A stretch of DNA of 64,000 nt from Tetrahymena thermophila SB210 (Eukaryota; Ciliophora; Oligohymenophorea; Hymenostomatida; Tetrahymenidae): assembly GCF_000189635.1 (NCBI RefSeq), contig NW_002475926.1:451886-515885 (forward strand), in the 5' to 3' direction. Position 1 is the stretch's first letter. The number at the start of each line of letters is the position of its first letter. This document shows positions 63,123 through 64,000 of the stretch, piece after piece. The notes below the pieces were generated by a model, which did no database searches, had not been told where the DNA came from, and saw nothing but the letters and a program-made list of their open reading frames with translations. A program made the position numbers and the translations under genes.

Positions 63123-63590
63123 ATGGGAAATAATCAAATTAGAGGTAAAAAACACAAAGTTTATGGGATAGTTGCTTATTGCATCTAAAATCGCTAATAT
63201 CTATTAACATTGAATAAATAAGGACATTTTTGGGAATTTCCAAAAGGTTACCCAGAAAAGCGTGACAATTGCGATGAATTAAAAACAGCTTTGAGAGAAT
63301 TTGAAGAGGAAACTGGAATATCATAATCATGTCTAAGAATTATTCCTCACAAAACAGATCTTTCTTTTAATTACTTGAGGCATGGAAAATAAGAAAAAGA
63401 AGCACGTTATTTTATTGCAGTATTAGATTAAGTTCCTTAAAATGTTAAGATATAACATTCAGAAGTTGCTGATTTTATGTGGGCAAATTATGAAAAGGCT
63501 TTGTAGTAACTCACTTACGAAAATTGTAAAAATATCTTAATCAAAGTAAATGAAGAAATTGATAATTTCTTACAAAATAATTAATAATGA
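63123..63590 (+). CDS. Nudix hydrolase, Ap4A-hydrolase-like
   Basis: Single exon, 155 aa, ATG at 63123, TGA at 63588. VYGIVAYCIQNRQYLLTL opens the fold, then GHFWEFPKGYPE and the Nudix helix LKTALREFEEETGIS with the metal-binding RE..EE.G. FEFPKG/FWEFPKG followed by TALRE..EETGI resembles NUDT2-type diadenosine tetraphosphatases, and length fits (human NUDT2 147 aa). The loop between the box glycine and RE is two residues longer than the canonical GX5EX7RE, and the first Glu is not in register, so substrate is uncertain. The later EARYFIAVLDQ and SEVADFMWANYEKAL match the family's C-terminal strands. Last gene before the telomere, transcribed towards it. Role: cleavage of nucleoside diphosphate-linked compounds. 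Confidence 0.85.
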
Positions 63591-63975
63591 ATGAATTATA
63601 AATAAATATATTAAAAGTAAACTATCATTTAAATTTTGTTATTTTTTCTTTTTTTTTAAATTCTAATTAAAAATTATGGTTATTTATTACAATTCTTTCA
63701 ATCAAGAAAATAAATTTTGAATTAAATATTTTTATTAAAATTTTTAGTTATTTAATAACAATAATTATGAACTCTAAACCAAAGCTAATTTTAAAACAAA
63801 TAAAACATAAACATAAAATTTCATTCTATTTAAAAGTCTTAAAGTTAAAAATGAAGATAGTAATTTTTTCAATAAATTAAGGATTAATAACAAATGAGTT
63901 TAAATTTTCTAAATTGACAATATTATCAAAAAATTAAAGATATGAATTAATTTAAAAAATTAATTGGCAGTTAAG
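63591..63975. other. Subtelomeric AT-rich spacer
   Basis: 385 nt between the Nudix stop codon and the first telomere repeat; no gene or repeat recognised. Confidence 0.6.
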
Positions 63976-64000
63976 GGGGTTGGGGTTGGGGTTGGGGTTG
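63976..64000 (+). repeat. Telomere, GGGGTT repeats
   Basis: Four perfect GGGGTT units plus one G at the right end, G-rich strand running 5' to 3' towards the end as expected for a right chromosome terminus. One extra G (63975) precedes them, so the healing site is within AAG/GGGG. The G4T2 unit is that of Tetrahymena and relatives. The array is short because the sequence stops here. Confidence 0.97.

Overview
Organism and code. The window is the right end of a ciliate macronuclear chromosome, most likely a Tetrahymena. The + strand ends in four G4T2 telomere repeats. Base composition is extremely AT-rich, introns are short (about 47-120 nt) with GT..AG ends, and the reading frames only make sense if TAA and TAG are read as glutamine with TGA as the sole stop. 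A histone H4 identical in layout to the Tetrahymena form (Gly-Gly-Lys start, no Arg3) supports this. Because of the code, standard-code ORFs in this window are fragments. The gene models here were built by reading TAA/TAG as Gln and joining exons by frame and by family alignment from memory; no search was run.

Left part (1-24 kb): lineage-specific, single-exon, duplicated genes. It opens with the 3' end of a protein carrying a duplicated alpha/beta C-terminal module, followed by a decayed relative; an intact relative at 11949-13283 has an AlbA/Schlafen-like core. Two tandem secreted pepsin-fold proteins without recognisable catalytic aspartates lie on the minus strand (3180-4304, 7211-8326). 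Then comes an array of six paralogous genes of unknown function on the plus strand (10420-23815), in two interleaved subfamilies (A, B), with the AlbA-like gene inserted after the first member. All have an acidic/Gln N-terminus, usually a Lys/Arg patch, and a shared C-terminal signature.

Middle and right part (24-64 kb): mostly conserved, intron-rich housekeeping and ciliary genes: a TTD14-like P-loop/CYTH-type protein, a coiled-coil protein, an F-box protein with a Gln-rich leader, a divergent pair of very small genes, a P-loop plus dCMP deaminase fusion, histone H4, the tRNA-modification enzyme Sua5, the GINS subunit PSF1, a DUF2804 membrane protein, the 19-exon axonemal protein CFAP44, two near-identical DOMON proteins from a tandem duplication, a RING-CH membrane ubiquitin ligase, another coiled-coil protein, and a Nudix hydrolase about 390 nt from the telomere.

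Functional themes. DNA replication/S phase is represented by H4, PSF1 and dCMP deaminase; PSF1 and H4 have GC-rich E2F-like or CCAAT elements upstream, rare islands in this AT-rich DNA. Ciliary function is represented by CFAP44. The left 24 kb looks like a rapidly duplicating family region; the six-gene array plus the AlbA-like family is the best candidate for something undescribed.
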